Numbered from the stretch's first letter, positions 9,427 through 18,621 are shown. The stretch is DNA of 64,000 nucleotides from Gemmatimonadaceae bacterium (GCA_025362035.1 JANYIN010000107.1:1-64000), one strand, 5' to 3'. The notes: generated from the letters alone by a model not told the origin. Numbers and translations: made by a program.

Positions 9427-10556
9427 TGCGCCACCCTGGCGACGACCACCGGTTTGTTCACTGCGTCATGCTTTTCATCGAACGCGATCGGCCCCGCGAC
9501 GCCGACCATCGCGGCGCGACCACCGGATCGGCCGACCGATTCGATGTAGTCGCGAACTTTCGCTCGATCAGGTCCGACCTCGAGCGCCGCTCGTCCAATG
9601 AGCGTGGCCGCGTCGTACGCCAGTGCCGCACGCTGGTCGGGATCTTCATTGTACTTCGCCTTGTAGGCCGCAATGAATGCCAGCGCCTCGGGCGTGCTCG
9701 CGCGTCGCGCCAGGAAAAAGGCGGCATACCGCACATTCGGAAACTCCGCCGCGTTCGCCTCCAGGCCCGATGTCGCATCACCGCCCACCAGCGGAATCGT
9801 CACGCCCACGCTGCGCATCGCGCGAAGGAGGTCCACCGCGTCTTCCGTGCTCCCCGGGAACAGGATCACATCGGGCTTCAGTTGCTTGATGTACGCCGCA
9901 TACGCATCCCACGGCGTCACGCCCTGCAGGTACGGGTCGCGATCGAGAATGACGCCCTTCCCCTCTCTATAGGCGTCGGAAAAGGATTTCGACCAGTCCT
10001 TTCCGTAGGCGTCGTTGCGATAGATGACGCTCGATCGCATCGCGTGCAGCGAGTCGAGAAGAAAGCGGGCCATCGTCCGGCTCGTCTGCAGGTCGCTGGG
10101 GCACACGCGAAACAGCCAGCGGTTCGCGCCGCTGAGCGCCGGGCTGGTGCCCGTGGGCGAGATGGCCACGACGGCGTTGCGACCGCCGTTCTTGGTGTCG
10201 GCATACTCGCCGATCGCGTCGAGTGTGGTGCCGCTTTCCGGGTGACCGACCACCCCGATCACCGACGGATCGTCCCGGAAGGTGTCCGCGATCCTGATCG
10301 GATCGCTCACGTCCGGCGCTCCCTTCACCATGCTGATCGTCGTGCCGCCGTTTCGCTGGCCGTTCAAGTGGTCGACCGCCAGCTGGACGCCGTTGTAGAT
10401 CGACTGCATTCCGGCGCGGTGGGGATCCAGCGCGACAGCGATACCGATCGTGTTCGCCCGCGCGGAACTGCGCGAGCAACTCGATACGGTCACGGAGGCG
10501 ACCAGGATGGTGACGACCGCCGCCGCAACGGCTGGTCTAAGAAGAATTGAATTCAT
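9423..10556 (-). CDS. Periplasmic-binding lipoprotein, branched-chain amino-acid/LivJ-type fold
   Basis: Ligand-binding lipoprotein of the type I periplasmic-binding family (Peripla_BP_6/LivK-like), 377 aa from the ATG at 10556. The N-terminus is a signal peptide ending in the lipobox VSSC. The mature part starts [16 protein letters not shown], has GVVGHPESG and AISPTGTSP typical of the first lobe, and [20 protein letters not shown] and [15 protein letters not shown] typical of the second. No ABC permease or ATPase gene is adjacent. Instead the gene overlaps the chemoreceptor downstream by 4 nt, so a sensory role is more likely than transport. The ligand is unknown; amino acids or small amides are usual in the family. 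Confidence 0.85.
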   Translation of the reverse strand: MNSILLRPAVAAAVVTILVASVTVSSCSRSSARANTIGIAVALDPHRAGMQSIYNGVQLAVDHLNGQRNGGTTISMVKGAPDVSDPIRIADTFRDDPSVIGVVGHPESGTTLDAIGEYADTKNGGRNAVVAISPTGTSPALSGANRWLFRVCPSDLQTSRTMARFLLDSLHAMRSSVIYRNDAYGKDWSKSFSDAYREGKGVILDRDPYLQGVTPWDAYAAYIKQLKPDVILFPGSTEDAVDLLRAMRSVGVTIPLVGGDATSGLEANAAEFPNVRYAAFFLARRASTPEALAFIAAYKAKYNEDPDQRAALAYDAATLIGRAALEVGPDRAKVRDYIESVGRSGGRAAMVGVAGPIAFDEKHDAVNKPVVVARVAQ

Positions 10557-10723
10557 GCCAGGGGACGAAGATCGGATTTCGCGGGCTTCGTCGCCCGGCA
10601 ACTGCCTCATAGACGCATAGGGTCCCACCTGCGAAACTCATTCCGACCGTGCGATGTCGCGATGGCTTTCGGGTTAGCGACCGCGCTATCTTCATCATTC
10701 ACCGAACGCTTCTCACTTTCCGC

Positions 10724-11266
10724 ATGACCTCAGACCTACGAGCCCCCGCTGCCACGTCCGCCGACTCGTCGCCGTGCCTGGTCGGCGTGATCATGGGCAG
10801 TCGGAGCGATCTGCGCGTGATGTCGCATGCGATCGACGTTCTCGTCGAACTGGATATTCCCCACGAGGTACGGGTAGTATCGGCACATCGCACGCCGGAA
10901 TGGATGTTCGAGTACGCCACCTCCGCGGAGTCGCGGGGCCTCCAAGTCGTCATCGCCGCCGCGGGTGGCGCCGCGCACCTCCCTGGAATGGTAGCGGCCT
11001 CCACCATCCTGCCCGTGCTCGGCGTCCCCATTCCGGCCACGCAGCTCAACGGGGTCGATGCCTTGCTGTCCATCGTGCAGATGCCCCGGGGAGTGCCGGT
11101 CGGGACGCTCGCCATCGGCGAGCCAGGCGCTGCCAACGCAGCCTTGCTCGCGGCAGCGATCCTCGGCACGTCTCGCCCCGCCGTCCGCGAACGGTTACGC
11201 GCATGGCGGGCCGAGCGGACCGCAGCGGTCCTCGGCGACACTCACGTCTCGGCGCCCAATCCCTGA
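10724..11266 (+). CDS. purE: N5-carboxyaminoimidazole ribonucleotide mutase
   Basis: Class I PurE, which rearranges N5-CAIR to CAIR in de novo purine synthesis. 180 aa from the ATG at 10724. Visible motifs: VIMGSRSDL (phosphate loop), VSAHRTPE with catalytic His55, [13 protein letters not shown] and [13 protein letters not shown]. The N-terminus is about 12 residues longer than in many homologues. It overlaps purK as TGATG, so the pair is translationally coupled and provides the two-step bacterial route with bicarbonate and ATP. Confidence 0.97.
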   Translation: MTSDLRAPAATSADSSPCLVGVIMGSRSDLRVMSHAIDVLVELDIPHEVRVVSAHRTPEWMFEYATSAESRGLQVVIAAAGGAAHLPGMVAASTILPVLGVPIPATQLNGVDALLSIVQMPRGVPVGTLAIGEPGAANAALLAAAILGTSRPAVRERLRAWRAERTAAVLGDTHVSAPNP

Positions 11267-12393
11267 TGGCCATCCTGCCGCCAGCGACCATCGGCATCCT
11301 CGGAGGCGGACAACTCGGTCGCATGACCGCACTGGCTGCGCGATCACTCGGTTACGGGATACAGGTGCTCGACCCTGACCCCAACTGCTCAGCGCGGCCG
11401 ATCGTCGACCGCGTCGTCGCGGCTCAGTTCGACGACGCGCATGCCGCCGCCGTGCTCGCTCGCGAGTGCGATGTCATCACGATCGAGATCGAACAGATCG
11501 CCCCTTCCGCACTCCACGCCGCTTCCGAGTACGCACCCGTGCGACCGGGCGCCAACGTGCTCCACGTTGTACAGGATCGCGGGCGACAAAAGGAGTGGCT
11601 CGCCGCTCAGGGTATGCCGATCGGGCCGTATGCGTTCGTCGATTCGGTTGCTGATCTCCAGCGCGCAGCGCGCACGCTCGGCCCATCGCTGTTCGTCAAG
11701 GCATGCCACGGCGGCTACGACGGCCGCAGTCAGATACGGCTCGACGCGACGAGCCACCTCGATGCCGCGTTCGCATCCCTCGGTAGTCGTCAGGCGGTGG
11801 CGGAACAGGGCCTGTCCCTTGCGCTCGAGTTGAGCGTGCTCGTCGCGCGTCGCGTTTCGGGCGAAACGATCGTCTATCCGCCTGCGGTCAATCACCACGA
11901 GCAGCAGATCCTGGCCTGGAGTGTCCTTCCCGGCGAGCTGCCACCAGACGTCGTGCGGAAGGCGAAGCAGATGGCACTGGACATCGCCCATGCGCTCGAG
12001 CTTGAAGGCATTCTGGCCGTGGAAATGTTCCTCCTCCAGAACGGGCATCTGCTGGTGAACGAGCTTGCGCCGCGGCCACACAATTCCTTTCACGCGACAG
12101 AGCTGGCCTGCCCAACCAGTCAATTCGAGCAGCTCGTACGCGCCGTGTGCGACCTTCCCCTCGGCTCTGTCGAACCAACTCGCTCTGCGGCCATCGTGAA
12201 CCTGATTGGCGATCTTTGGGCCGACGGTCGCGTGCCCGATTTCGCCAGCGCGCTGAAGGTGCCGGGCACTCGACTGTTCCTGTATGGAAAGACGGGCGCA
12301 CGCGCGGGGCGTAAAATGGGCCATCTCGCCGCCATCGGGACCTCGGCCGGCGAAGCGCTCGAGTCCGCGCGACTCGCGGCAGCGCGCCTGTGA
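11266..12393 (+). CDS. purK: N5-carboxyaminoimidazole ribonucleotide synthase
   Basis: ATP-grasp enzyme that makes N5-CAIR from AIR, bicarbonate and ATP, the substrate for PurE. 375 aa. The N-terminal part has the Gly-rich IGILGGGQLGRM. The central ATP-grasp has VKACHGGYDGRSQIRL, and the C-terminal lobe has VEMFLLQNGHLLVNELAPR and HNSFHATELACPTSQFEQ, all characteristic of PurK. The start ATG lies inside the purE stop (TGATG). No other pur gene is nearby. Confidence 0.97.
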   Translation: MAILPPATIGILGGGQLGRMTALAARSLGYGIQVLDPDPNCSARPIVDRVVAAQFDDAHAAAVLARECDVITIEIEQIAPSALHAASEYAPVRPGANVLHVVQDRGRQKEWLAAQGMPIGPYAFVDSVADLQRAARTLGPSLFVKACHGGYDGRSQIRLDATSHLDAAFASLGSRQAVAEQGLSLALELSVLVARRVSGETIVYPPAVNHHEQQILAWSVLPGELPPDVVRKAKQMALDIAHALELEGILAVEMFLLQNGHLLVNELAPRPHNSFHATELACPTSQFEQLVRAVCDLPLGSVEPTRSAAIVNLIGDLWADGRVPDFASALKVPGTRLFLYGKTGARAGRKMGHLAAIGTSAGEALESARLAAARL

Positions 12394-12428
12394 CGGTGCC
12401 ACGCCCCATCTGACTACCCGCGACGCCC

Positions 12429-12455
12429 CGTGCCCGCCATGCCGTGGCGGGCACG
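12429..12455 (+). terminator. Hairpin after purEK
   Basis: Perfect 11 bp stem CGTGCCCGCCA/TGGCGGGCACG with loop TGCCG, 36 nt after the purK stop. No T-run follows, so termination efficiency is uncertain. Confidence 0.5.
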
Positions 12456-12570
12456 CCGATCGCTTGTCGGTACGAAAGGAGAGGGACGCGGCTTCAAACC
12501 TCCGACGCGTCGTCGTTGTCCAATCCAGCGCCATGCGTTCCACGTGCGCGCCCTCTCCACCGAGGCTCCG

Positions 12571-13614
12571 ATGCGGTCTTCAATTGCCATGTTCGCCCTT
12601 CTCGTGCCGTCACTCGTCGTTGCGCAGCAGACGGAGCGCGTCAACCTTGATGGTCGCGAAGTGGCCATCTACAACCTCGCTGGTCGACTGAAGGTGGATG
12701 GAGGATCCGGCGACCGCGTGGTTGTCGAAGTCACGAGGGGCGGAAAGGACGCTGGTCGGCTGGAGTTACGGACTGGCCAGGTGCGAGGCCGAACGGCGCT
12801 CCGCGTCATCTATCCTTCGGATCGCATCTACTACGCGGATGCGAACTGGAACGGCCGCACGAGCCTCACGGTTGGTGATGACGGAACCTTCGGCGATGAC
12901 GGTCGCGGCCGCAATGACCGGAGCCGCGTGGACGTGAGTAGCCGCGGCGACGGACTCGACGCGCACGCGGACCTTCACGTCATCGTGCCGCCGGGCAAGA
13001 CGTTATATCTCCGCCAAGGGGTGGGCGAAACCACAATCGACAATGTGGATGGCACGCTGAACGTGGATGTCTCTTCCTCTCACACCAGGGTCTCGCGCGG
13101 ACGCGGATCCCTCAAGCTCGATACGGGTTCCGGCGGCGTTGAGGTGAGCGATTTCACCGGCGATCTCGTTCTGGACAGTGGTTCGGGCGGCGCGACCATC
13201 GACGGCGTGCGCGGTGGCACGCTGACGATGGACATCGGCTCCGGCTCCCTTCGGGGCCGTTCCATCGACGTGACCGCGCTGTCGGCGGACGTTGGCTCGG
13301 GCGGAGTACGGCTGTCGAACATCAAGGCTCCGCGACTCCACCTGGACGCCGGAAGCGGCAGCACGGAGGTCGAGTTGCTCTCGCAGGTGGAGGATGTCGC
13401 CATCGAGGCAGGTTCCGGTGGCGTCACGCTGCGCCTCCCCGCCTCTTTGAGCGCCTCAGTGGACGTTGAGACGGGCAGCGGCGGGATTGAAACAGACTTC
13501 GAGGTGAAGATGTCCCGCGTGGAGCGGCGGGCGCTGCGGGGAACGATCGGCGCCGGCAAGGGCCGAATCCGGATCGAGTCGGGATCGGGAAGCGTCAGGT
13601 TGCTGAAGAACTGA
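12571..13614 (+). CDS. Secreted GSG-repeat protein, DUF4097/adhesin-like beta-solenoid
   Basis: A 347-residue exported protein with a signal peptide of about 18 residues ending VVA before QQ. The ATG at 12571 was chosen for that signal; an open extension upstream is not protein-like. The mature part is repetitive: about nine G-S-G turns spaced roughly 20 residues apart (for example LDTGSGGVEV, LDSGSGGATI, ADVGSGGVRL, VETGSGGIET, IESGSGSVRLL), each followed by alternating hydrophobic strands. This is the pattern of DUF4097-type right-handed beta-solenoids. Molecular function is unknown; a surface or periplasmic structural role is plausible. It converges on the NtrC-like gene with 26 nt between stops. 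Confidence 0.75.
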   Translation: MRSSIAMFALLVPSLVVAQQTERVNLDGREVAIYNLAGRLKVDGGSGDRVVVEVTRGGKDAGRLELRTGQVRGRTALRVIYPSDRIYYADANWNGRTSLTVGDDGTFGDDGRGRNDRSRVDVSSRGDGLDAHADLHVIVPPGKTLYLRQGVGETTIDNVDGTLNVDVSSSHTRVSRGRGSLKLDTGSGGVEVSDFTGDLVLDSGSGGATIDGVRGGTLTMDIGSGSLRGRSIDVTALSADVGSGGVRLSNIKAPRLHLDAGSGSTEVELLSQVEDVAIEAGSGGVTLRLPASLSASVDVETGSGGIETDFEVKMSRVERRALRGTIGAGKGRIRIESGSGSVRLLKN

Positions 13615-13640
13615 TCGAGACGCGATCGCTCCAGGACGCG

Positions 13641-14966
13641 TCAGGATGCGATGCGGTCTGGCTCCCGGTATTCCTTCAGCTTCCGGTACAACGTGCGGCG
13701 GTCGATGCCGAGCCGTTCGGCGGCCCGGCTCTGATTTCCGTCTTCCTGTTCCAGCACGTGGAGGATGTACTTTTGCTCGAGCTGCTCGAGCGTCCACGAT
13801 GCATCTGCGGGAATGGCGAGTCCGCCGGCTGACGAGTCCGTGTGCGGGGAAATGGAGTGACGCGAATCGGTGGCACGCAACGCGTCGAGCTCCACCCAGT
13901 GTTCCAGCTCGCGAACGTTGCCCGTCCACTCCTGGGCGAGGAGCGACATGACCGCATCCGCTGACAGGGGTCGCGGCGAAAGCCCCTGATCGCGCGAGAG
14001 CCGCGCGCGAAAGTGCTGAACGAGCAGCGGGATGTCGCTGCGGCGTTCACGGAGCGGTGGGATCGATATCGGCAGCACCGAGACGCCGTCGAAAATGGCC
14101 TCGGGCGCTCCATGCCGCCGGCCGGGCTCTGTCGAATCGCGCGTGGTGAGCACGAGCCGGACGTCCACGCGCACCGGAGCCTCGTCGCCCACGCGCGGCG
14201 CCCTGCGAGTGATGATCGCCTGCGCCACCCGCGCGCGAAGCGCGTGCGACAGGGCGGTGCACTCGTCGAGGACAAGGGTGCCCCCACGCGCCGCCTCGAG
14301 CAGACCTTTCCGTCCCGCGCGGCCCGGCACGGTTGCCGCACCGAACAGTTCCTGCTCCAACGCATCCGCATCCGCGTCCGTGCACCGAAGCCGAACGAAA
14401 GGGCGAGCGGCGCGGTCAGAGAGATCGTGCACCAGCCGGGCCGCGAGGTCCTTGCCCACCCCCGCCTCGCCCATGATGTGGACCGTGCGTTGCGATGCGG
14501 CGGCGCGACCAATCAGTTCCCGCAACTGCATCATCGTGGTGGAACGGCCTATGAGCGTCTGCGCGATTTCTTCCGACGCGCGCGCGCGCAGCAGGGCCAG
14601 TTCGCGACGAAGCGCGGTGTCCCGAGCAGCCCGTTCGACCACCGAGAACAACACATCGACCGCCACGTTGCACGATAGCACGGTATGAACCGTCGAACCC
14701 ACCGATCGGATGGCGTCTTCCTCGGACCCATCGACCTGGACGATGATCGACGCGTCATCCGCGGGGCCCACCAGGGGCTCCACGTCGGATGCGACCGGAA
14801 CGGTGGCAATCACCACGTCCACCCCGGAGCGTCCGAGAACGGACGCCCCCTCCATGATGCTGCCCGCGACCGAGGCTTCGTAGCCCGCGGCGCCAAGTAG
14901 CTCGTGGAGCGCTGTCGATCGATGAGTGCTCGCGTCGATGACGAGCACCCGGGATTCGGTGGGCAT
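13641..14966 (-). CDS. NtrC-like regulator lacking the GAFTGA motif (degenerate AAA+)
   Basis: About 441 aa from the ATG at 14966. The order is that of a sigma-54 activator: receiver-like N-terminus (about 5-120), AAA+ domain (about 145-370) and Fis-type HTH at the end (NQSRAAERLGIDRRTLYRKL). The receiver starts VLVIDAS and has VVIATVP where the phosphorylated Asp should be, so it is a pseudo-receiver. The ATPase keeps Walker A (GEAGVGKD) and Walker B (LVLDEC), but ELFGAATVPGRAGRKG replaces the segment that normally holds GAFTGA, and the FRxDLYYRL arginine region reads APEAIFDGV. It is therefore unlikely to drive sigma-54 open-complex formation. A DNA-binding repressor or sigma-70 regulator is more likely (inference). 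Confidence 0.8.
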   Translation of the reverse strand: MPTESRVLVIDASTHRSTALHELLGAAGYEASVAGSIMEGASVLGRSGVDVVIATVPVASDVEPLVGPADDASIIVQVDGSEEDAIRSVGSTVHTVLSCNVAVDVLFSVVERAARDTALRRELALLRARASEEIAQTLIGRSTTMMQLRELIGRAAASQRTVHIMGEAGVGKDLAARLVHDLSDRAARPFVRLRCTDADADALEQELFGAATVPGRAGRKGLLEAARGGTLVLDECTALSHALRARVAQAIITRRAPRVGDEAPVRVDVRLVLTTRDSTEPGRRHGAPEAIFDGVSVLPISIPPLRERRSDIPLLVQHFRARLSRDQGLSPRPLSADAVMSLLAQEWTGNVRELEHWVELDALRATDSRHSISPHTDSSAGGLAIPADASWTLEQLEQKYILHVLEQEDGNQSRAAERLGIDRRTLYRKLKEYREPDRIAS

Positions 14967-15079
14967 GGGAGATCGCGACGTAGTGAGAGTCGCGATCAAG
15001 TATCGGCCCGGAGCGTCCAGAGTTGACCGACGCGACCGGCATTGCGCACAAGCGGTCGCCGAGTGTGCGACCGGGCGGG

Positions 15080-15823
15080 TTAGGAGGCGACCTGTTCGGG
15101 CGCCAGGCCGAAACGTCTGTTCCGTCCGCGGAAGTCAGCCAGGGCGTCGGCAAGGTCGTTGGCGCTGAACTCCGGCCACATCTTCTCCACGAACAGGAGC
15201 TCCGCATAGGCGCACTCCCAGAGCAGAAAATCGCTCAGCCGCTGTTCCCCACCCGTGCGCACCACGAGATCGACGTCGCGGGCGGGCGTCGCGTCATGAT
15301 CGACCCGCGCGAGCAGTTCCGTGAAAGACTCACGCGAGACGCCCTCGCCGCGCATGGCCGCCGCGGCCCGGAGCATCGCATCACGCGCCGAATAGTCCAC
15401 CGCCACGCGCAGGTGCATTCGCGATCCCGTGACCGTGAGCGATTCCACCTGCTCGATGGTGTGACGGAGTGACGACGGCAGCCGGTCACGACGGCCAAGG
15501 ATGGTGAGCCGCACGCCGTTCTGCAGGCAGCGTTTTGCTTCGCCCAGCAAGGCGCGCCGGAACAGGCGCATCAACGCGGTAACCTCCGCCGACGGCCGCT
15601 TCCAGTTGTCGGATGAGAACGCGTACAGCGTCAACGTGCCAACGCCCTCGCGCACCGCGGCTTCGACGATCTCGCGCGCCGTGCGCAGGCCCGCTTCGTG
15701 TCCCGCGGTGCGCGTCTGCCCGTGCGTGGTCGCCCAGCGCCCATTGCCATCCATGATGATGGCTAGATGCGGCCCGGCAAAGTTCGCGTGGCCGTGTGCC
15801 CCGGAATGTCGTGACGTTTGCAT
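15080..15823 (-). CDS. uppS: Isoprenyl (undecaprenyl) diphosphate synthase
   Basis: Cis-prenyltransferase that makes the C55 carrier lipid for peptidoglycan and O-antigen synthesis. 247 aa. Motifs: AIIMDGNGRWA with catalytic Asp25, YAFSSDNWKRP, and the C-terminal DLVVRTGGEQRLSDFLLWE signature. The gene lies 8 nt after the winged-helix regulator on the same strand and 113 nt before the NtrC-like gene. cdsA and dxr, its usual partners, are not here. Confidence 0.96.
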   Translation of the reverse strand: MQTSRHSGAHGHANFAGPHLAIIMDGNGRWATTHGQTRTAGHEAGLRTAREIVEAAVREGVGTLTLYAFSSDNWKRPSAEVTALMRLFRRALLGEAKRCLQNGVRLTILGRRDRLPSSLRHTIEQVESLTVTGSRMHLRVAVDYSARDAMLRAAAAMRGEGVSRESFTELLARVDHDATPARDVDLVVRTGGEQRLSDFLLWECAYAELLFVEKMWPEFSANDLADALADFRGRNRRFGLAPEQVAS

Positions 15824-15831
15824 CGGCGCGG

Positions 15832-16248
15832 TCAGCGCTCCCGTGTGGCGCGAATGAGCGCCTCCATGTGGTTCAGGTACCGCTCCAGCGCTCGGCGCCC
15901 GGTCGACGTGAGACGATACTCCGTGCGGGGGACCCGGCCCAGGAACGTCTTGGTGCAGGTGACGTACGCCGCATCCTCGAGCTTGCGCGCATGGACGCTG
16001 AGATTCCCGTCCGTGGTGTGCATGAGCCGCTTCAGCTCGTTGAACGTGAGCGACTCGTTGACAGCCAGTGCGCTGACGATGCCAAGGCGCATCCGCTCGT
16101 GGATCAAACGGTCGAGCGCGAGCGCTCCCAGATCCGCATCTGCGGGCTGCGCGGCTCCGGCCACGGATTGCAGCGACCGCGTTGCACGCGGACGCTCGCC
16201 GCCCGTTTCACCAGAACGCTTCGGTACCGTACCGTGCTTAGCCACCAT
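15832..16248 (-). CDS. Winged-helix transcriptional regulator (PadR/ArsR-like, HTH_34 type)
   Basis: A 138-residue DNA-binding protein. After a basic, low-complexity N-terminus of about 35 residues comes a single winged-helix domain: RMRLGIVSALAVNESLTFNE, then recognition helix LMHTTDGNLSVHARKLEDAAY and wing RVPRTEYRLTSTGRRALERY. No ligand domain is seen. It overlaps the upstream membrane-protein gene by 11 nt. Small regulators of this type coupled to a membrane protein usually control their own operon. Confidence 0.85.
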   Translation of the reverse strand: MVAKHGTVPKRSGETGGERPRATRSLQSVAGAAQPADADLGALALDRLIHERMRLGIVSALAVNESLTFNELKRLMHTTDGNLSVHARKLEDAAYVTCTKTFLGRVPRTEYRLTSTGRRALERYLNHMEALIRATRER

Positions 16249-16846
16249 GCCTCCGTGCGATCAACGTGCCGAAAAACAGATGCAATCCGCCAAAGCCTGC
16301 CGCCATGCACGCCGTCGTCCAGGAGGGCGGGACGAACATGGCAATGGAACCAACGGCCATGAACGCGATGCCCATGACCGGCACGATGCGAACCGAAAAC
16401 GTGCCGGCCGCCACGACGCCGACGCCGTACAGCAACATCCACACGCCCGGCAGCAGCGCGAGCAGGTCGTGTTCGAAGAACACGAGGGTAAGCAGCGCGC
16501 CCACCGCCATGGGAGGCGCAAAACTGAATACGATCTTCCGCGCCGGCTCGGACCAGAGCGGCAGTTGCGCGGCTCGTGCCTTGAGCGCCATGGTATACAC
16601 GGAAATGGCGACGGACAGGCAGGCCTCGCACAACCAGATGAAGACCCATCGCGTGGGACTCTTCGTGGCGGCGGCCAGGAGCGTCGCGCCGATAGCCGTG
16701 AGCCCGATGACCACGGTGCCCCACCCCGACACGGCGGTAAAGGTGGCCGCGGCCTCCATCGTCTCCCGAATGAAGCGGAGATTGTCCATCGCTCGCTCGT
16801 GCATCTCGGGCGGGTCCGATGGGCGGAGTGGAATGACGCGCGTCAT
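16238..16846 (-). CDS. Hypothetical multi-pass membrane protein
   Basis: A 202-residue integral membrane protein of unknown function. About six hydrophobic segments are visible (roughly 38-60, 66-86, 105-125, 128-148, 151-170 and 174-194) after a charged N-terminal stretch containing MHERAMDNLRFIRETME. That amphipathic start followed by helices is common in membrane proteins paired with winged-helix regulators. It is the first gene of a two-gene unit with the regulator at 15832-16248. A consensus TTGACA promoter sits so close that the transcript may be leaderless. No catalytic motif was found. Confidence 0.8.
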   Translation of the reverse strand: MTRVIPLRPSDPPEMHERAMDNLRFIRETMEAAATFTAVSGWGTVVIGLTAIGATLLAAATKSPTRWVFIWLCEACLSVAISVYTMALKARAAQLPLWSEPARKIVFSFAPPMAVGALLTLVFFEHDLLALLPGVWMLLYGVGVVAAGTFSVRIVPVMGIAFMAVGSIAMFVPPSWTTACMAAGFGGLHLFFGTLIARRHGG

Positions 16847-16852
16847 GGCTGT

Positions 16853-16881
16853 AGAATGTGCAACTTGCCCCTAACTGTCAA
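16853..16881 (-). promoter_or_regulatory. Promoter of the membrane-protein/regulator pair
   Basis: On the minus strand, a perfect TTGACA -35 (16876-16881), a 17 bp spacer and CATTCT as -10 (16853-16858). Only 6 nt separate the -10 from the ATG at 16846, which predicts a leaderless or nearly leaderless mRNA. A TATAAA box on the plus strand (16893-16898) may be part of the divergent holB promoter, but no convincing -35 goes with it. Confidence 0.5.
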
Positions 16882-16983
16882 GTGCTTTGCAGTATAAAGT
16901 TTGTTTGACGGCGCTCTGCGTGCTCGGTCTCGACCTGCCTGCCGCACTACCCCTTCCGCTGACGACCAGCCTACCTTCCGAAC

Positions 16984-18057
16984 GTGTCCCTTCTCCCGAT
17001 TCACGGCCACACGGTCCTACGCGCTCGCTTCGACGACGCGATCCGCCGTAACGCGCTGCCAGCCTCGCTGCTGCTGCACGGACCTCTTGGGATCGGAAAG
17101 CAGCGCTTGGCGCTCTGGCTCGGTCAACGGCTCCTCTGCGCAGGACCTGAGCCCCGGCCGTGCGGCAGCTGTCAGCACTGCCGCTACGCCTTGGCCGGGA
17201 CGCATCCGGACATCCATTGGTTCTTTCCCCGCCCTCGCCTGAAGGACGGTGACCCCTCTCCTGCGAAGGTGGCCGACGACTTTCGCGAAGCCGTGGGCGA
17301 GCGCATCAAGTCCGGGGTCTACACGCCCCCTCCCCCGGCAGATGGGATCTTCATCGCCACCATGCGCGCCATGGTGCAGTCCGCCGCCATGGCGCCCGCA
17401 CTTGCCGCGCGAAAGATATACGTCCTCGGCGGCGCCGAACGAATGACCCTCCGCGAAGGTGCCGAGGAGTCGGCCGGTGTGTTCCTCAAGATGCTGGAGG
17501 AACCCTCCCCAACCACGAACATCATTCTGACCACCAGCGAGCTGGGCGGGCTCATCCCCACCATCCGCTCGCGCCTGGTGGCGTTTCGAGTCCCCGCTCT
17601 GGGAACCGCCGATGTGGACGCGGTGCTCAGCGAGCCGGCGATGCAGGTTGCCATCCTCGCCGCCGGTGGGCCGAAGAAGCTGGAGGAACAGCGCCGGCTG
17701 GCCAACGGGGCTCCGGGAGCGTTGCTCTCGGGCGCCGAGTGGGCGGACGCGCTCGTTCGGGCGCGCCGAATGCTGGATGCCGCGTCGAACCGCGACCGGC
17801 AGGAACAGATGAAAACGTCGCTCATGCAGGGCTCCAACAAGGCGCTGGGTGCGTTCTCGACATCATTGGAGGCGCTCACCACGCTGCTCCATGAACGAGC
17901 GCGATCCGCCTGCGAGCGGAACAACTCGTCAGGTGCGGCCGCGGCAGCGAAAGCGCTCGACCTGGTGGAGGCGGCCAAAATGGACGCCACGAAAAGGGTG
18001 AACCCGCAGCTCATCACGAGCGAGCTGCTCCGCCAGCTGGAGCGGTTGATCGCATGA
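16984..18057 (+). CDS. holB: DNA polymerase III delta' subunit
   Basis: Clamp-loader subunit, about 357 aa from a GTG start. The AAA+ domain begins [16 protein letters not shown], with P-loop [10 protein letters not shown], and has a four-Cys zinc module ([15 protein letters not shown]) as in DnaX/HolB. The sensor region [18 protein letters not shown] is typical of HolB and lacks the DEAD-type Walker B acidic pair (YVLGGAERM), as expected for the ATPase-inactive delta' subunit. It overlaps moaC by 4 nt (ATGA). Confidence 0.9.
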   Translation: MSLLPIHGHTVLRARFDDAIRRNALPASLLLHGPLGIGKQRLALWLGQRLLCAGPEPRPCGSCQHCRYALAGTHPDIHWFFPRPRLKDGDPSPAKVADDFREAVGERIKSGVYTPPPPADGIFIATMRAMVQSAAMAPALAARKIYVLGGAERMTLREGAEESAGVFLKMLEEPSPTTNIILTTSELGGLIPTIRSRLVAFRVPALGTADVDAVLSEPAMQVAILAAGGPKKLEEQRRLANGAPGALLSGAEWADALVRARRMLDAASNRDRQEQMKTSLMQGSNKALGAFSTSLEALTTLLHERARSACERNNSSGAAAAAKALDLVEAAKMDATKRVNPQLITSELLRQLERLIA

Positions 18058-18566
18058 CTGACAAGCGCCCCGAACTGCTGTCGCACATTGCGGCCGACGG
18101 CAGCGCCCGCATGGTGGACGTGAGCGCCAAGCCGGAAACGGCGCGCTTTGCTCGCGCCACCGGCGCCATCGTGATGGCGCCGTCCACGCTGGCCGCCATC
18201 GCGGCCAACGCCCTGGCAAAGGGCGACGTGCTGGCGGTCGCTCGACTTGCGGGCATCATGGCCGCCAAGCGGACCGCAGATCTGATCCCACTTTGCCACC
18301 CGATCGCACTCACCGACGTGGCCGTCACCCTCGAGCCAGACGACTCGTTGCCCGGCGTCAGGGTCGAGGCGGTTGTTCGCACCGTCGGAAAGACGGGAGT
18401 GGAGATGGAAGCACTCACCGCCGTCAGCGTCGCGCTGTTGACCATTTACGACATGGCAAAGGCCATGGATCGGTCGATGACGATTACCGATCTGTCGTTG
18501 GCGGAAAAGATGGGTGGAGCGTCCGGCGCTTTTGCAAGGGTTGATGGCGCCCGCGTTGCGCCTTAA
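18054..18566 (+). CDS. moaC: Cyclic pyranopterin monophosphate synthase
   Basis: Second enzyme of molybdenum-cofactor synthesis, converting the MoaA product to cPMP. 170 aa. It has the MoaC pattern [67 protein letters not shown] and the C-terminal [10 protein letters not shown]. The start overlaps the holB stop (ATGA). No other moa gene is in the window. Confidence 0.97.
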   Translation: MTDKRPELLSHIAADGSARMVDVSAKPETARFARATGAIVMAPSTLAAIAANALAKGDVLAVARLAGIMAAKRTADLIPLCHPIALTDVAVTLEPDDSLPGVRVEAVVRTVGKTGVEMEALTAVSVALLTIYDMAKAMDRSMTITDLSLAEKMGGASGAFARVDGARVAP

Positions 18567-18599
18567 GCTAAAGGGCAGCTCCTCGCAGTCTGCTACATA

Positions 18600-18615
18600 A
18601 ACCCTTACAAGGGTT
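18600..18615 (+). promoter_or_regulatory. Inverted repeat covering the ribosome site of the lytic transglycosylase gene
   Basis: AACCCTT-AC-AAGGGTT, 6 nt before the ATG at 18622. The right arm contains AAGGG, the apparent Shine-Dalgarno sequence, so in RNA the left arm could pair with it and mask ribosome binding. It could equally be a DNA operator. No experimental support. Confidence 0.35.
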
Positions 18616-18621
18616 ACACTT

